NCBI GenBank assembly: GCA_934503275.1
Contig: CAKSVD010000015.1
Span: 1-54,824, forward strand
Direction of reading: 5' to 3'
Origin: an uncultured Faecalibacterium sp.
Lineage (GTDB): Bacteria > Bacillota > Clostridia > Oscillospirales > Ruminococcaceae
Length of the DNA: 54,824 nucleotides
Shown here: in pieces, positions 25,677 to 33,531 of the stretch
Layout of the letters: the number at the start of each line of letters is the position of its first letter
How positions within the stretch are numbered: position 1 is the first letter of the stretch
Notes under the pieces: model-generated
What the model saw: only the letters and a program-made list of their open reading frames with translations
The model's database searches: none
What the model was told of the DNA's origin: nothing
Made by a program: the position numbers and the translations under genes

Positions 25677-25696
25677 CAAGATTTTGCAGCAAATGC

Positions 25697-26686
25697 TTAC
25701 AAAATGACATTTTTGATCAGCAGGGAAATGCTGCCGTCATCGGCGTGCAGGAACTCCACCTCCGATTCGGCGTTCAATAGCTCGGTAGGGATCTTTACCT
25801 CAATGCCGTTGGCGGTGCGCAGGCTGCGGCTCTCCATGCGGCGGATGCGGGCGGGAGTCACGGTCACCGGCTGGGCGGCGCTGTCAAGGACGTCGCTCTT
25901 TTCCACATAGTCGTCAAAGGGCACAGCGGCGAGGGGGTATTCCTCCTCCAACTGCTGGCGCACCTGCTGGATGGACACCTGATTGTCGTTGTCAGCGGCC
26001 TGATTGGCGATCATCATGGCTACCTGCGCCTCCACATGGGGCGTTTCGGCGTAGTTTTCCTGCACAGCTTGCACGGCAGCCTCCTGAATGGCCTGCAGCT
26101 TCTTCTTTTCCGGTTGGGCGGTGGTGTACTGGAACACCACGGTAGAAAGGTAAAACTCCTTGTGACCGTCAATATCGTACTTCTTTTCCAGCAGCCGCAT
26201 GGAGTAATCGGTCAGGTCAACCAGTGCGCCTTCCTCCACCTTGCCGCTCTGGGTAGGCAGGCAGGCGCGCTGCTGGATGATGGAGTTCACCGGCGCACCC
26301 TCCACATTCTCTGTGTAGTGGGTGTAGCCGTTTTTGTAGTTCAGCTTCAGGATGCCCAGCCACGGTGCACCGTCCCGGGTAAAATCCACAACGGCAAGGT
26401 CTGCCCCGGGGATGGTGGTGTGGGCGTGCATATAGTCGAACAACACCCCTGCAATGCGGCAGGAAAGGTCCACAAAGTCCTGATTGTGCTCCAGCTCGTT
26501 TTTAAAGGCCGAGTCCGGCAGCGGACGGCACTGGCGGATATCATCGCTAGCCAGCAGCTTTTCAATGTGGTTCTGTAAGTAGGCGTTTTTTTCGGCGGTC
26601 AGTTCCATGGGCCCGCCGCTGAGCACCGGCGCATCCATGGTGGTATCCAGAACGTGCAGAATGGCCTGATGAATGATGATCTCCAT
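25697..26686 (-). CDS. Nucleoid-associated protein (YejK/NdpA family)
   Basis: A 329-aa member of the YejK/NdpA family, proteins that co-purify with the nucleoid; their molecular role is poorly known. Family features: the N-terminal IIHQAILHVLD, the central GAPWLGILKLNYKNGYTHY, the VDLTDYSMRLLEKKYDIDGHKEFYLS region and the C-terminal IKIPTELL-type VKIPTELLNAESEVEFL. The start ATG 26686 has GAGGAG above it on the minus strand. It is divergent from recD2, with about 150 bases between. There is no sign of phage context that would make it an accessory copy. Confidence 0.87.
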   Translation of the reverse strand: MEIIIHQAILHVLDTTMDAPVLSGGPMELTAEKNAYLQNHIEKLLASDDIRQCRPLPDSAFKNELEHNQDFVDLSCRIAGVLFDYMHAHTTIPGADLAVVDFTRDGAPWLGILKLNYKNGYTHYTENVEGAPVNSIIQQRACLPTQSGKVEEGALVDLTDYSMRLLEKKYDIDGHKEFYLSTVVFQYTTAQPEKKKLQAIQEAAVQAVQENYAETPHVEAQVAMMIANQAADNDNQVSIQQVRQQLEEEYPLAAVPFDDYVEKSDVLDSAAQPVTVTPARIRRMESRSLRTANGIEVKIPTELLNAESEVEFLHADDGSISLLIKNVIL

Positions 26687-26782
26687 TGTTGCTCCTCATT
26701 TCGTGACATAGTGTTTGCGCCCAGTATAGCACAACCGCCGGAAAAAGGCGAGAGCCGTCCGGGTATTTTACGGATTCTACAA

Positions 26783-26811
26783 TTTACAAATCCCGCCAAA
26801 AGGGCTATACT
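26783..26811 (+). promoter_or_regulatory. recD2 promoter
   Basis: TTTACA (26783-26788), 17 bases and TATACT (26806-26811), 31 bases above the GTG start. Confidence 0.65.
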
Positions 26812-26842
26812 TATAATAACTGTGCAAAAGGAGGTGGAACTG

Positions 26843-29074
26843 GTGGACGAGCAGTTGGAGCAGATCGAAGGCGTCGTGGAGGATATCATCTACGAGAACG
26901 AGGATAACGGCTATGTGGTGTTCGAGATCTCCGGCGGCGGAGTGCTCACGGTGGTCTGCGGCATCGTAGGCGAGCTGCACGCAGGGGAAAGCGTCATCTG
27001 CCGCGGCCGGTACGAAAACCACGCCACCTATGGCCGCCAGTTCCACGCGCAGGAATGCGAGACCGATATGCCCAAGGATCTGGAAGCGGTATATGCCTTT
27101 CTGGCCAGCCGCTCCCTGCCGTATATCGGCGCAAAAACTGCGGATAAGATCATTGATATGTTCGGTGCCGAGGCGCTGGAGGTCATCGCCAACGACCCCG
27201 CCCGGCTGACCAAGATCCCCGGCATCTCGCCGGATAAAGCCGACCGCATCCAGCAGGAATTTAAGCGGATGTTCGGAATGCGGGAACTCATCGCCTATCT
27301 GGCGCAGTTCGAGATCAGTCCCCGCAAGGCCATGGAGGTGTTCAAGGCCTTTGGCGTGGGGGCAATGCAGGCCATTGCGTCAAACCCCTATTTGCTGTGC
27401 GGCGAGCCGTTGCAGCTGGACTTCCGCCACGCGGACAGCATTGCCCAGTATTACCACATGGAAGGGGACTGTGCCCAGCGGCTGGAGGCAGCCCTGTTAC
27501 GCACCTTACGCCACAACGCGGGCAACGGCCATACCTGTCTGCCCCGGGCGCAGCTGCTGACGACTGCCTCCAACTTTATCCATCAGCCGCCGGAAAAGCT
27601 GGCGCAGGCGCTGGACCGGTGCATCGAAACGGAAGAACTGTGCGTAAAAATGTTCGATACAGTGCCCTATATCTACCTGCCGGATCTGCTGGCTGCGGAG
27701 CAGGACATTGCCGACCGGCTGAACCTGCTGGCAAAGCGCGGTAAAAACACCGCCCGGGATCTGGATAAAAACATCCAGATCTTAGAGCTGACGCAGGGCT
27801 TTGCCTATGCCCCGCTGCAAAGGGAAGCCATCCGCAAGGCCATGACCGAGAACTGCCTTGTGCTCACCGGCGGCCCCGGCACCGGCAAGACCACTACGGT
27901 CAACGCTATTTTGCAGCTGTTGGAAAATCAGGCCGAGCGGGTAGCCCTGTGCGCTCCCACCGGCCGCGCCGCCAAGCGGCTCAGCGAACTGACCGGCCGC
28001 AAGGCCAGCACCATCCACCGCCTGCTGGAGGTGGACTACACCGGCGGCGTGGTCAGCTTTATCCACAACGACAAAAACCTGCTCAAGTGTGACGTGGTCA
28101 TTCTGGACGAGATGAGCATGGTGGACGTCAAGCTGTTTCAGGCGCTTATTGCGGCGCTGCGCTACACCTGCCGTATTATTATGGTAGGCGATGCCGACCA
28201 GCTGCCCAGCGTGGGTGCGGGCAACATCCTCAGCGAGGTCATCCGCTCCGGCTGCGTGCCCACTGTCTGCCTGAACGAGATCTTCCGGCAGGCAAAGCGC
28301 AGCCTCATCGTGGAAAACGCCCACCACATCATCTCCGGTGAGCCGCTGCAGAAGGGCAGCAAGACCGACGACTTCTTTTTTCTGGAAGCAGACGGAGAGG
28401 CCGCCCAGCGTCTGGTGTGCGACCTTGTTACCACCCGGCTGCCCCGGAGTTACGGCTTTGATCCCATCCGGGATATTCAGGTGCTGTGCCCCACAAAGCT
28501 TGGCCCCACCGGTACGCAGGCGCTGAACGTGGAACTGCAAAATCTGCTCAACCCGCCCCAGAAGGGCAAGCCCCAGCTGCAAAGCGCCGCCCGGGTGTTC
28601 CGGGTAGGGGACAAGGTGATGCAGGTGCGCAACAACTACGAGATCGTCTGGAACCGCATCGGCGGCGAGCAGGGCGTGGGCGCTTACAACGGCGATATCG
28701 GCATTGTGGAAAGCATCAACGTGCGGGAGCGCTCCATGGTGGTGCGTATGGATGACCGGCGGCTGCTCTACCCGGCGGAAAACCTGAACGAACTGGAGAT
28801 CGCCTACGCCATCACGGTGCACAAAAGTCAGGGCAGCGAGTTCCCGGCGGTGATCCTGCCGGTGGCGCAGGTGCCGCCAAGGCTGTGCTACCGTAACCTG
28901 TTCTACACCGGTGTCACCCGCGCCCGCAGACTGTGCGTTGTGGCGGGCCGCAGGGACGTAGTGAACAGCATGATGAGCAACATCCGGCAGAACCTGCGCT
29001 ACAGCGGCCTGTGCGTCCTGCTGCAGGCCGGACAGTCGCCACAGCAGCTCAGCACAGAAGGGAAGAGCCCCTGA
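26843..29074 (+). CDS. recD2: RecD2-type 5'-3' DNA helicase
   Basis: An SF1B helicase of bacteria that lack RecBCD partners, linked to DNA repair and replication-fork maintenance. The 743-aa protein has an N-terminal OB-like region, helix-hairpin-helix repeats (about 90-200, IPGISPDKADRIQQEF), Walker A LTGGPGTGKTTT (about 342), Walker B VVILDEMSMVD and the C-terminal AYAITVHKSQGSEF motif near residue 655. There is no Met in the right place; GTG 26843 has AGGAGG eight bases upstream and gives the family's normal length. It is followed by mreB after 139 bases. Confidence 0.94.
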   Translation: MDEQLEQIEGVVEDIIYENEDNGYVVFEISGGGVLTVVCGIVGELHAGESVICRGRYENHATYGRQFHAQECETDMPKDLEAVYAFLASRSLPYIGAKTADKIIDMFGAEALEVIANDPARLTKIPGISPDKADRIQQEFKRMFGMRELIAYLAQFEISPRKAMEVFKAFGVGAMQAIASNPYLLCGEPLQLDFRHADSIAQYYHMEGDCAQRLEAALLRTLRHNAGNGHTCLPRAQLLTTASNFIHQPPEKLAQALDRCIETEELCVKMFDTVPYIYLPDLLAAEQDIADRLNLLAKRGKNTARDLDKNIQILELTQGFAYAPLQREAIRKAMTENCLVLTGGPGTGKTTTVNAILQLLENQAERVALCAPTGRAAKRLSELTGRKASTIHRLLEVDYTGGVVSFIHNDKNLLKCDVVILDEMSMVDVKLFQALIAALRYTCRIIMVGDADQLPSVGAGNILSEVIRSGCVPTVCLNEIFRQAKRSLIVENAHHIISGEPLQKGSKTDDFFFLEADGEAAQRLVCDLVTTRLPRSYGFDPIRDIQVLCPTKLGPTGTQALNVELQNLLNPPQKGKPQLQSAARVFRVGDKVMQVRNNYEIVWNRIGGEQGVGAYNGDIGIVESINVRERSMVVRMDDRRLLYPAENLNELEIAYAITVHKSQGSEFPAVILPVAQVPPRLCYRNLFYTGVTRARRLCVVAGRRDVVNSMMSNIRQNLRYSGLCVLLQAGQSPQQLSTEGKSP

Positions 29075-29213
29075 TAAAACCGCGCAGAACAGCGGCAAAG
29101 CTTGTATACTTTTTGCCGCAACTATGTTATACTAAAGCAGTCTTTGTTTTTTGCCCGCCGCTGCGGGCGTTACATACATGATAGAGGAACGCAGAGAAAG
29201 GAATCAGGCAATT

Positions 29214-30239
29214 ATGGCACAGAATGATATCGGCATCGACCTTGGTACTACTACCATCATCATCGCGCAGGAGGGCAAGGGCGTAGTGCTCAACCAGCCC
29301 AGCGTTGTGGCAATGGATACCCGCAAGAACACCGTGCTGGAGGCCGGCGACAAGGCGCTGGCCATGGTGGGACGCACGCCCAACTACATCTCCGCCATTT
29401 TCCCGCTGAAGGATGGCGTCATCAGCGACCACACCATGACCCGGGAGTTGATCTGCCGCTTTGTCAAGCAAGTGTACAGTTCCCACATGGTCAAGCCCCG
29501 GGTGGCAGTGTGCGTGCCCGCCGCCATTACCGGCATTGAGAGCGACGCCGTGGTAGAGGCTGTGGTGGCAGCCGGTGCCCGTCAGGTGTACCTGATCGAT
29601 GAGCCCATTGCCGCCGCCCTTGGCTCCGGCATCGACATCACTCTGCCGGACGGCCGCATGATCATTGATATCGGCGGCGGCACCACGGACATCGCCGTGC
29701 TGAGCCTTGGCGGCAAGGTCAAGGCCACCAGTGTGCGTGTGGCCGGTAACCACTACGATGAGGAGATCCTCAAGCACGTCCGCAACAAATATAGCATTGC
29801 CATCGGTCAGCGCACCGCCGAGGAACTGAAAAAGCATGTTGCCTGCTGCCCCCAGAAAACCGATTTCCACGAGAGCATGGAGATCAAGGGCCGCAGCCTG
29901 CTCACCGGTCTGCCTGTGCGCGTGACCGTTTCCACCGACGACCTGTATGAGCCGGTGATGATGCTCAGTGAGCAGATCGGCACCGCAGCTCATCAGGTGC
30001 TGGAAAAGACCCCGCCGGAACTGGCAGGCGATATCTACCGCAACGGTGTCATGCTGACCGGCGGCGGCGCCCAGCTGCACGGCCTGACCGAATATCTGAG
30101 TCAGGAACTGAAGGTGGAGGTCACCGTCTCGCCGGACCCCGTAAACTGCGTTGCACTGGGCACAGCACAGAGCCTTTCCATCGGTGATAAGCTGGAAACC
30201 GGCTTTACGGACGCTACGCCGCGCATCGGCCGCCGCTAA
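29214..30239 (+). CDS. mreB: MreB/Mbl-type rod shape-determining actin homologue
   Basis: A bacterial actin that polymerises under the membrane and guides the lateral wall synthesis machinery. The 341-aa protein has phosphate-1 DIGIDLGTTTIIIAQEGKG, IDEPIAAALGSGID, phosphate-2 MIIDIGGGTTDIAVLSLGG and the adenosine loop VMLTGGGAQLHGL. I chose ATG 29214, which puts the actin fold at the N-terminus; ATG 29178 is an in-frame alternative. No mreC or mreD follows, so this is a stand-alone copy of the Mbl/MreBH kind. An extended -10 (TGTTATACT, about 29125) precedes it. Confidence 0.92.
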   Translation: MAQNDIGIDLGTTTIIIAQEGKGVVLNQPSVVAMDTRKNTVLEAGDKALAMVGRTPNYISAIFPLKDGVISDHTMTRELICRFVKQVYSSHMVKPRVAVCVPAAITGIESDAVVEAVVAAGARQVYLIDEPIAAALGSGIDITLPDGRMIIDIGGGTTDIAVLSLGGKVKATSVRVAGNHYDEEILKHVRNKYSIAIGQRTAEELKKHVACCPQKTDFHESMEIKGRSLLTGLPVRVTVSTDDLYEPVMMLSEQIGTAAHQVLEKTPPELAGDIYRNGVMLTGGGAQLHGLTEYLSQELKVEVTVSPDPVNCVALGTAQSLSIGDKLETGFTDATPRIGRR

Positions 30240-30301
30240 GCTTGGTTCGTTTTGTCCATATCATATCACAAAGCAGCAAAAATAAAATTTGTTAATTTTT
30301 G

Positions 30302-30330
30302 TTGAAATGAATGGCAAAATACGGTATACT
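30302..30330 (+). promoter_or_regulatory. oadGB promoter
   Basis: TTGAAA (30302-30307), 17 bases and TATACT (30325-30330) in an AT-rich gap after mreB. Confidence 0.7.
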
Positions 30331-30399
30331 ATACCCAAATTGATTTTCTGCTAACGATCTTGTATCGGACGCAGTATCCAACAAACAGGAGGAAAAACC

Positions 30400-30756
30400 A
30401 TGGACTTAGGTTTCGATGTGGTCGTTACCATTACTGGTATCGTGCTGGTGTTCCTGATCCTCGTGCTGCTGATGGCGATCATCACGCTGGAGGGCAAGGT
30501 CTTCGACTCGATGAATGCCAAGAAAAAGGCCGCCAAGACTGCTGCGCAGGCACCTGCCGCAAAGCCCGCTGCCGCTCCGGCACAGCAGGCGGCGCCCGCT
30601 CCTCAGGTAGAGGAAGGCATCCCCGGTGACGTGGTGGCCGCTATTATGGCTGCTATCCATGCAATGGGCAACGGCAAGTACACCCTTAAGGCAGTGCGTC
30701 GTGGCAAAAATGGCTGGGGCAAGGCCGGCGTGAACGACACCACGGCTCCGTTTTAA
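30400..30756 (+). CDS. oadG: Sodium-pumping decarboxylase gamma subunit (OadG family)
   Basis: A small membrane subunit that stabilises the Na+-translocating oxaloacetate/methylmalonyl-CoA decarboxylase complex. The 118-aa protein has one N-terminal membrane helix (about residues 9-29, ITGIVLVFLILVLLMAII), an Ala/Pro-rich linker (about 48-70) and a C-terminal tail (GDVVAAIMAAIHAMGNGKYT) found in OadG-type proteins. The start ATG 30400 follows AGGAGG. It is directly followed by oadB (15-base gap). The carboxyltransferase alpha subunit and biotin carrier are not in the window. Confidence 0.87.
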   Translation: MDLGFDVVVTITGIVLVFLILVLLMAIITLEGKVFDSMNAKKKAAKTAAQAPAAKPAAAPAQQAAPAPQVEEGIPGDVVAAIMAAIHAMGNGKYTLKAVRRGKNGWGKAGVNDTTAPF

Positions 30757-30771
30757 CACAGGAGGAAGAGC

Positions 30772-31980
30772 ATGACACAGTTTATTGATACTCTGGTCGG
30801 TATTTTCCAAAGTTCCGGCTTTGCACAGTTTGGCCAGCCCGGCGGCTGGTTGTACGCCGTGATGATCTGCGTGGGCTGCTTTTTGCTGTACCTCGCCATC
30901 GTCAAGGAGTTTGAACCCCTGATCCTGCTGCCCATGGCCTTTGGCATGATCCTTGCCAACCTCCCCGGCAGCGGCATCATCCATATGCAGTACTTCGTCG
31001 GCGATGGTCTGGAGCACCCCATGTGGGTCGAGATCCTGAACAACGGTGGTCTGGCCGATATGCTCTACATGGGCGTTAAGCTGGGCATCTACCCGCCGTT
31101 GATCTTCCTCGGCATCGGCACCATGACCGACTTTGCCCCCCTGATCTCCAACCCCAAGAGCCTGCTGCTGGGCGCTGCCGCTCAGTTCGGTATCTTCGGT
31201 ACTTACATGGGTGCCCGTCTGCTGGCCGCTACCGGTCTGGTGGACTTCACCCAGAAGCAGTCCGCTGCCATCTCCATCATCGGCGGTGCCGACGGCCCCA
31301 CCGCGATCTTCGTTACCTCTCGTCTGGCACCTGAACTGCTGGGCAGCATCGCTGTGGCAGCGTATAGCTACATGGCACTGGTGCCCGTTATTCAGCCGCC
31401 CATCATGAAGGCGCTGACCACCTCCAAGGAGCGCTCGGTTGTCATGAAGCAGCTGCGCACCGTCTCCAAGACCGAGAGGATCATCTTCCCCATCATGGTC
31501 ACTATCATCGTTTCCCTCATCGTTCCTGATGCCGCCGTTCTGGTCGGTATGCTGATGCTGGGCAATCTGATGAAGGAGTGCGGCGTTGTGGATCGTATCC
31601 AGAAGACCGCCGGTAATGAGCTGATGAACATCATCACCATCTTCCTGGCCCTGTCTGTTGGCTGCACCACCAGTGCAAACACCTTCCTGAACACCCGCAC
31701 CCTGTTCATCATCGTGCTGGGCCTGATCGCCTTCTCCTTCGGCACCGCAGCCGGTGTGCTGTGCGGCAAGGTCATGTACAAGCTGACCGGTGGTCAGGTG
31801 AACCCCCTGATCGGTTCTGCCGGCGTTTCCGCTGTGCCTATGGCCGCTCGCGTTTCCCAGAAGGTCGGCCAGAGCGAGAACCCCTCCAACTTCCTGCTGA
31901 TGCACGCCATGGGCCCCAACGTGGCCGGCGTTATCGGTTCTGCCGTTGCTGCTGGTATCCTGATCAACATCTTCGGCTAA
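30772..31980 (+). CDS. oadB: Sodium-pumping decarboxylase beta subunit
   Basis: The membrane subunit that decarboxylates carboxybiotin and exports Na+. The 402-aa protein has the family blocks GIYPPLIFLGIGTMTDFAPL, the conserved IIGGADGPTAIF (with the Asp that binds Na+ in this family, about residue 173) and a C-terminal LLMHAMGPNVAGVIGSA. Codon use is strongly biased towards a few codons, suggesting high expression. The start ATG 30772 has GGAGGA upstream. It is the second gene of the oadG-oadB unit, ended by a strong terminator. Confidence 0.95.
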   Translation: MTQFIDTLVGIFQSSGFAQFGQPGGWLYAVMICVGCFLLYLAIVKEFEPLILLPMAFGMILANLPGSGIIHMQYFVGDGLEHPMWVEILNNGGLADMLYMGVKLGIYPPLIFLGIGTMTDFAPLISNPKSLLLGAAAQFGIFGTYMGARLLAATGLVDFTQKQSAAISIIGGADGPTAIFVTSRLAPELLGSIAVAAYSYMALVPVIQPPIMKALTTSKERSVVMKQLRTVSKTERIIFPIMVTIIVSLIVPDAAVLVGMLMLGNLMKECGVVDRIQKTAGNELMNIITIFLALSVGCTTSANTFLNTRTLFIIVLGLIAFSFGTAAGVLCGKVMYKLTGGQVNPLIGSAGVSAVPMAARVSQKVGQSENPSNFLLMHAMGPNVAGVIGSAVAAGILINIFG

Positions 31981-32002
31981 TCGCATCCTGAAGCACTATC
32001 CC

Positions 32003-32039
32003 AAGAGCCATCGCACGAGGCTGTGCGGTGGCTCTTTTT
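32003..32039 (+). terminator. oadB terminator
   Basis: AAGAGCCATCGCAC pairs with GTGCGGTGGCTCTT (G-U tolerated), followed by TTT. Confidence 0.85.
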
Positions 32040-32155
32040 GCGCAGAACGATTTCAAATGGCCTCCGCTGCGCTTTGGCCATATTCAGCGGAATTACGATT
32101 TATTATTTCGGGATAACGGAGCGTCTGCGGACGCTCCGTTATCCCATTTTCACGG
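32037..32155 (-). repeat. Variable-hairpin intergenic repeat, copy B1 (inverted)
   Basis: On the minus strand: CCCGTGAAAA, a hairpin with stem GGGATAACGGAGCGTC and loop CGCA, then AAATAATAAATCGTAA, CCGCTGAATATGGCC, AAAGCGCAGCGGAGG and AAATCGTTCTGC. CCGCTG/CAGCGG makes a second, smaller hairpin. This is the best-preserved copy in the window. Confidence 0.75.
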
Positions 32156-32174
32156 GAGAGGATGCAAGAGGTAA

Positions 32175-32275
32175 CAGCAGCCGTTTCCAGTTACGACCCT
32201 TCTGTGAAAAAGAGGTTCTGAAACGCCCGCAGGCGTTTCAGAACTTCAAATATTAAAATATACTTTCCTTAGTTT
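32175..32275 (+). repeat. Variable-hairpin intergenic repeat, copy B2
   Basis: On the plus strand: GCAGCCGTTTCCAGTTACGA, CTGTGAAAA, a hairpin with stem GAGGTTCTGAAACGCC and loop CGCA, then AAATATTAAAATATAC. The second hairpin of the family is missing. It lies head-to-head with copy B1. Confidence 0.7.
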
Positions 32276-32357
32276 TTTCCTGTTTGTGTTTGGCTGCTGC
32301 TTGTGCTATCATAGAGAAAACAGGGCGCAATGTGCCCCAAAACAGGAGGGAGCCGTT

Positions 32358-32988
32358 ATGGAAAAAATCAAACTCGAGGTTGCAGGCATCCCGGCTGTCC
32401 TGTACGGCAAGCGCAGCCGTAAGGTCTATCTCTATGTCCACGGCAAAAACGGCAGCGCCGCCGAGGCAGCCCGCTTTGCCAGCATTGCCTGTCCGGTAGG
32501 CTGGCAGGTGCTGGCTGTCGACCTGCCGGAGCACGGCACCCGGAAAAACAGCCCGGAAAAGCTGGTGCCGTGGGTGGTCACCCGAGAACTGCAGGCGGTC
32601 TATGCCCGGATGCAGCCGGTATGGAAGCATATCCGGGTGTATGGGGTCAGTATCGGTGCGTGGTTTGCCATGCAGGCGCTGCAGACGCAAACGCCGGAAA
32701 AGGCACTGCTGGTGTCCCCGGTGGTGGATATGGAAAAGCTGATTCTTGACCTGATGCAGCAGGCAGGGGTAACGGAGGAGCAGCTGCGTGCGGGAGCATC
32801 CGCTGCACTGGAAGGTGCCCACACAGGTGCTCTATGCCGATGCGGACCCCCTTACCGGGCACACCGCTATGGAGCAGTTCCGGCAGCAGAGTGGGGCGCA
32901 TCTGACTATTCTGGAGGGCGGGGAACACTGGTTCCACACCGAGACTCAGCTGGCCGCTCTGCAAAGCTGGGAGGAACACAATTGCTGA
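32358..32988 (+). pseudogene. Alpha/beta hydrolase, broken by a 4-base duplication
   Basis: The first part (ATG 32358, GGAGGG upstream) encodes about 142 residues of an alpha/beta hydrolase with the nucleophile elbow VYGVSIGAW. Reading then leaves the frame near 32785. The rest continues in the +1 frame, with the expected acid (LYADADPLTG) and His (GGEHWFHT) segments, and ends at 32988. The break coincides with a tandem TGCGTGCG (32785-32792); removing one TGCG restores a complete protein of about 209 aa with a full catalytic triad. It may be a real disruption, a reversible slip or an assembly error. The stop overlaps the start of the acetyltransferase, so the two were translationally coupled. 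Confidence 0.75.
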
Positions 32989-33449
32989 ACCTTACCGAAC
33001 AGAAAGCCACGCTGGGAGAACTGGAATTGCTGGTAGCGGTGCGCTGCCGGGTGCTGCGGGCAGCCAATCAGCTGCCGGAAGATACTCCGCTGCCGGAGGT
33101 GGAGAGCCAGACACGGACCTATTACCAGAAGGCCTTTGCCGAGAACACCCACACGGCGTATCTCCTTTGGGACGGTGAAACGCTGGCAGGCACCGGCGCC
33201 GTGAGCTATTTTCAGGTCATGCCCACCGTCCATAACCCCACCGGTCGGAAAGCCTACCTTATGAATCTGTACACCGCACCGCTGTACCGGCGGCAGGGCA
33301 TTGCGACCCGCATCCTGACCCGGTTGGTGGAGGATGCGCACCGGCGCGGGGTGACGGCCATCTCGCTGGAAGCGACCGCAATGGGCAGGCCGCTGTATGA
33401 AAAGTTCGGCTTTGTACCCATGGAACATGAAATGGAACTGCCGGAATAA
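32982..33449 (+). CDS. GNAT-family N-acetyltransferase
   Basis: A 155-aa protein of the GNAT fold, which moves acetyl from acetyl-CoA to an amine; the substrate is unknown. The acetyl-CoA loop RRQGIATRILTRLVEDA (about residues 106-122) is clear, as is the C-terminal MGRPLYEKFGFVP. The start is taken as TTG 32982 because GGGAGGA lies eight bases upstream and the fold begins there. The same frame is open further upstream only because the preceding hydrolase is frameshifted; a 387-aa fusion is therefore not supported. It ends at a terminator shared with cstA. Confidence 0.82.
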   Translation: MLNLTEQKATLGELELLVAVRCRVLRAANQLPEDTPLPEVESQTRTYYQKAFAENTHTAYLLWDGETLAGTGAVSYFQVMPTVHNPTGRKAYLMNLYTAPLYRRQGIATRILTRLVEDAHRRGVTAISLEATAMGRPLYEKFGFVPMEHEMELPE

Positions 33450-33451
33450 AA

Positions 33452-33494
33452 CAAAACGCCGCTGACGGCTTAGTGCATCGTCAGCGGCGTTTTG
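33452..33494. terminator. Bidirectional terminator
   Basis: CAAAACGCCGCTGACG pairs perfectly with its complement across an 11-base loop. It serves the acetyltransferase (plus) and cstA (minus). Confidence 0.9.
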
Positions 33495-33531
33495 CTTATT
33501 GAAAACAGAATTGTGAATGGCAGGATTAGAA

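Noticed and set aside
32286..33449. A 387-aa hydrolase-acetyltransferase fusion
   Set aside because: The frame joins two genes only because the hydrolase is frameshifted; the middle (about 32795-32980) encodes nothing like either family, and the correct hydrolase sequence continues in the +1 frame.
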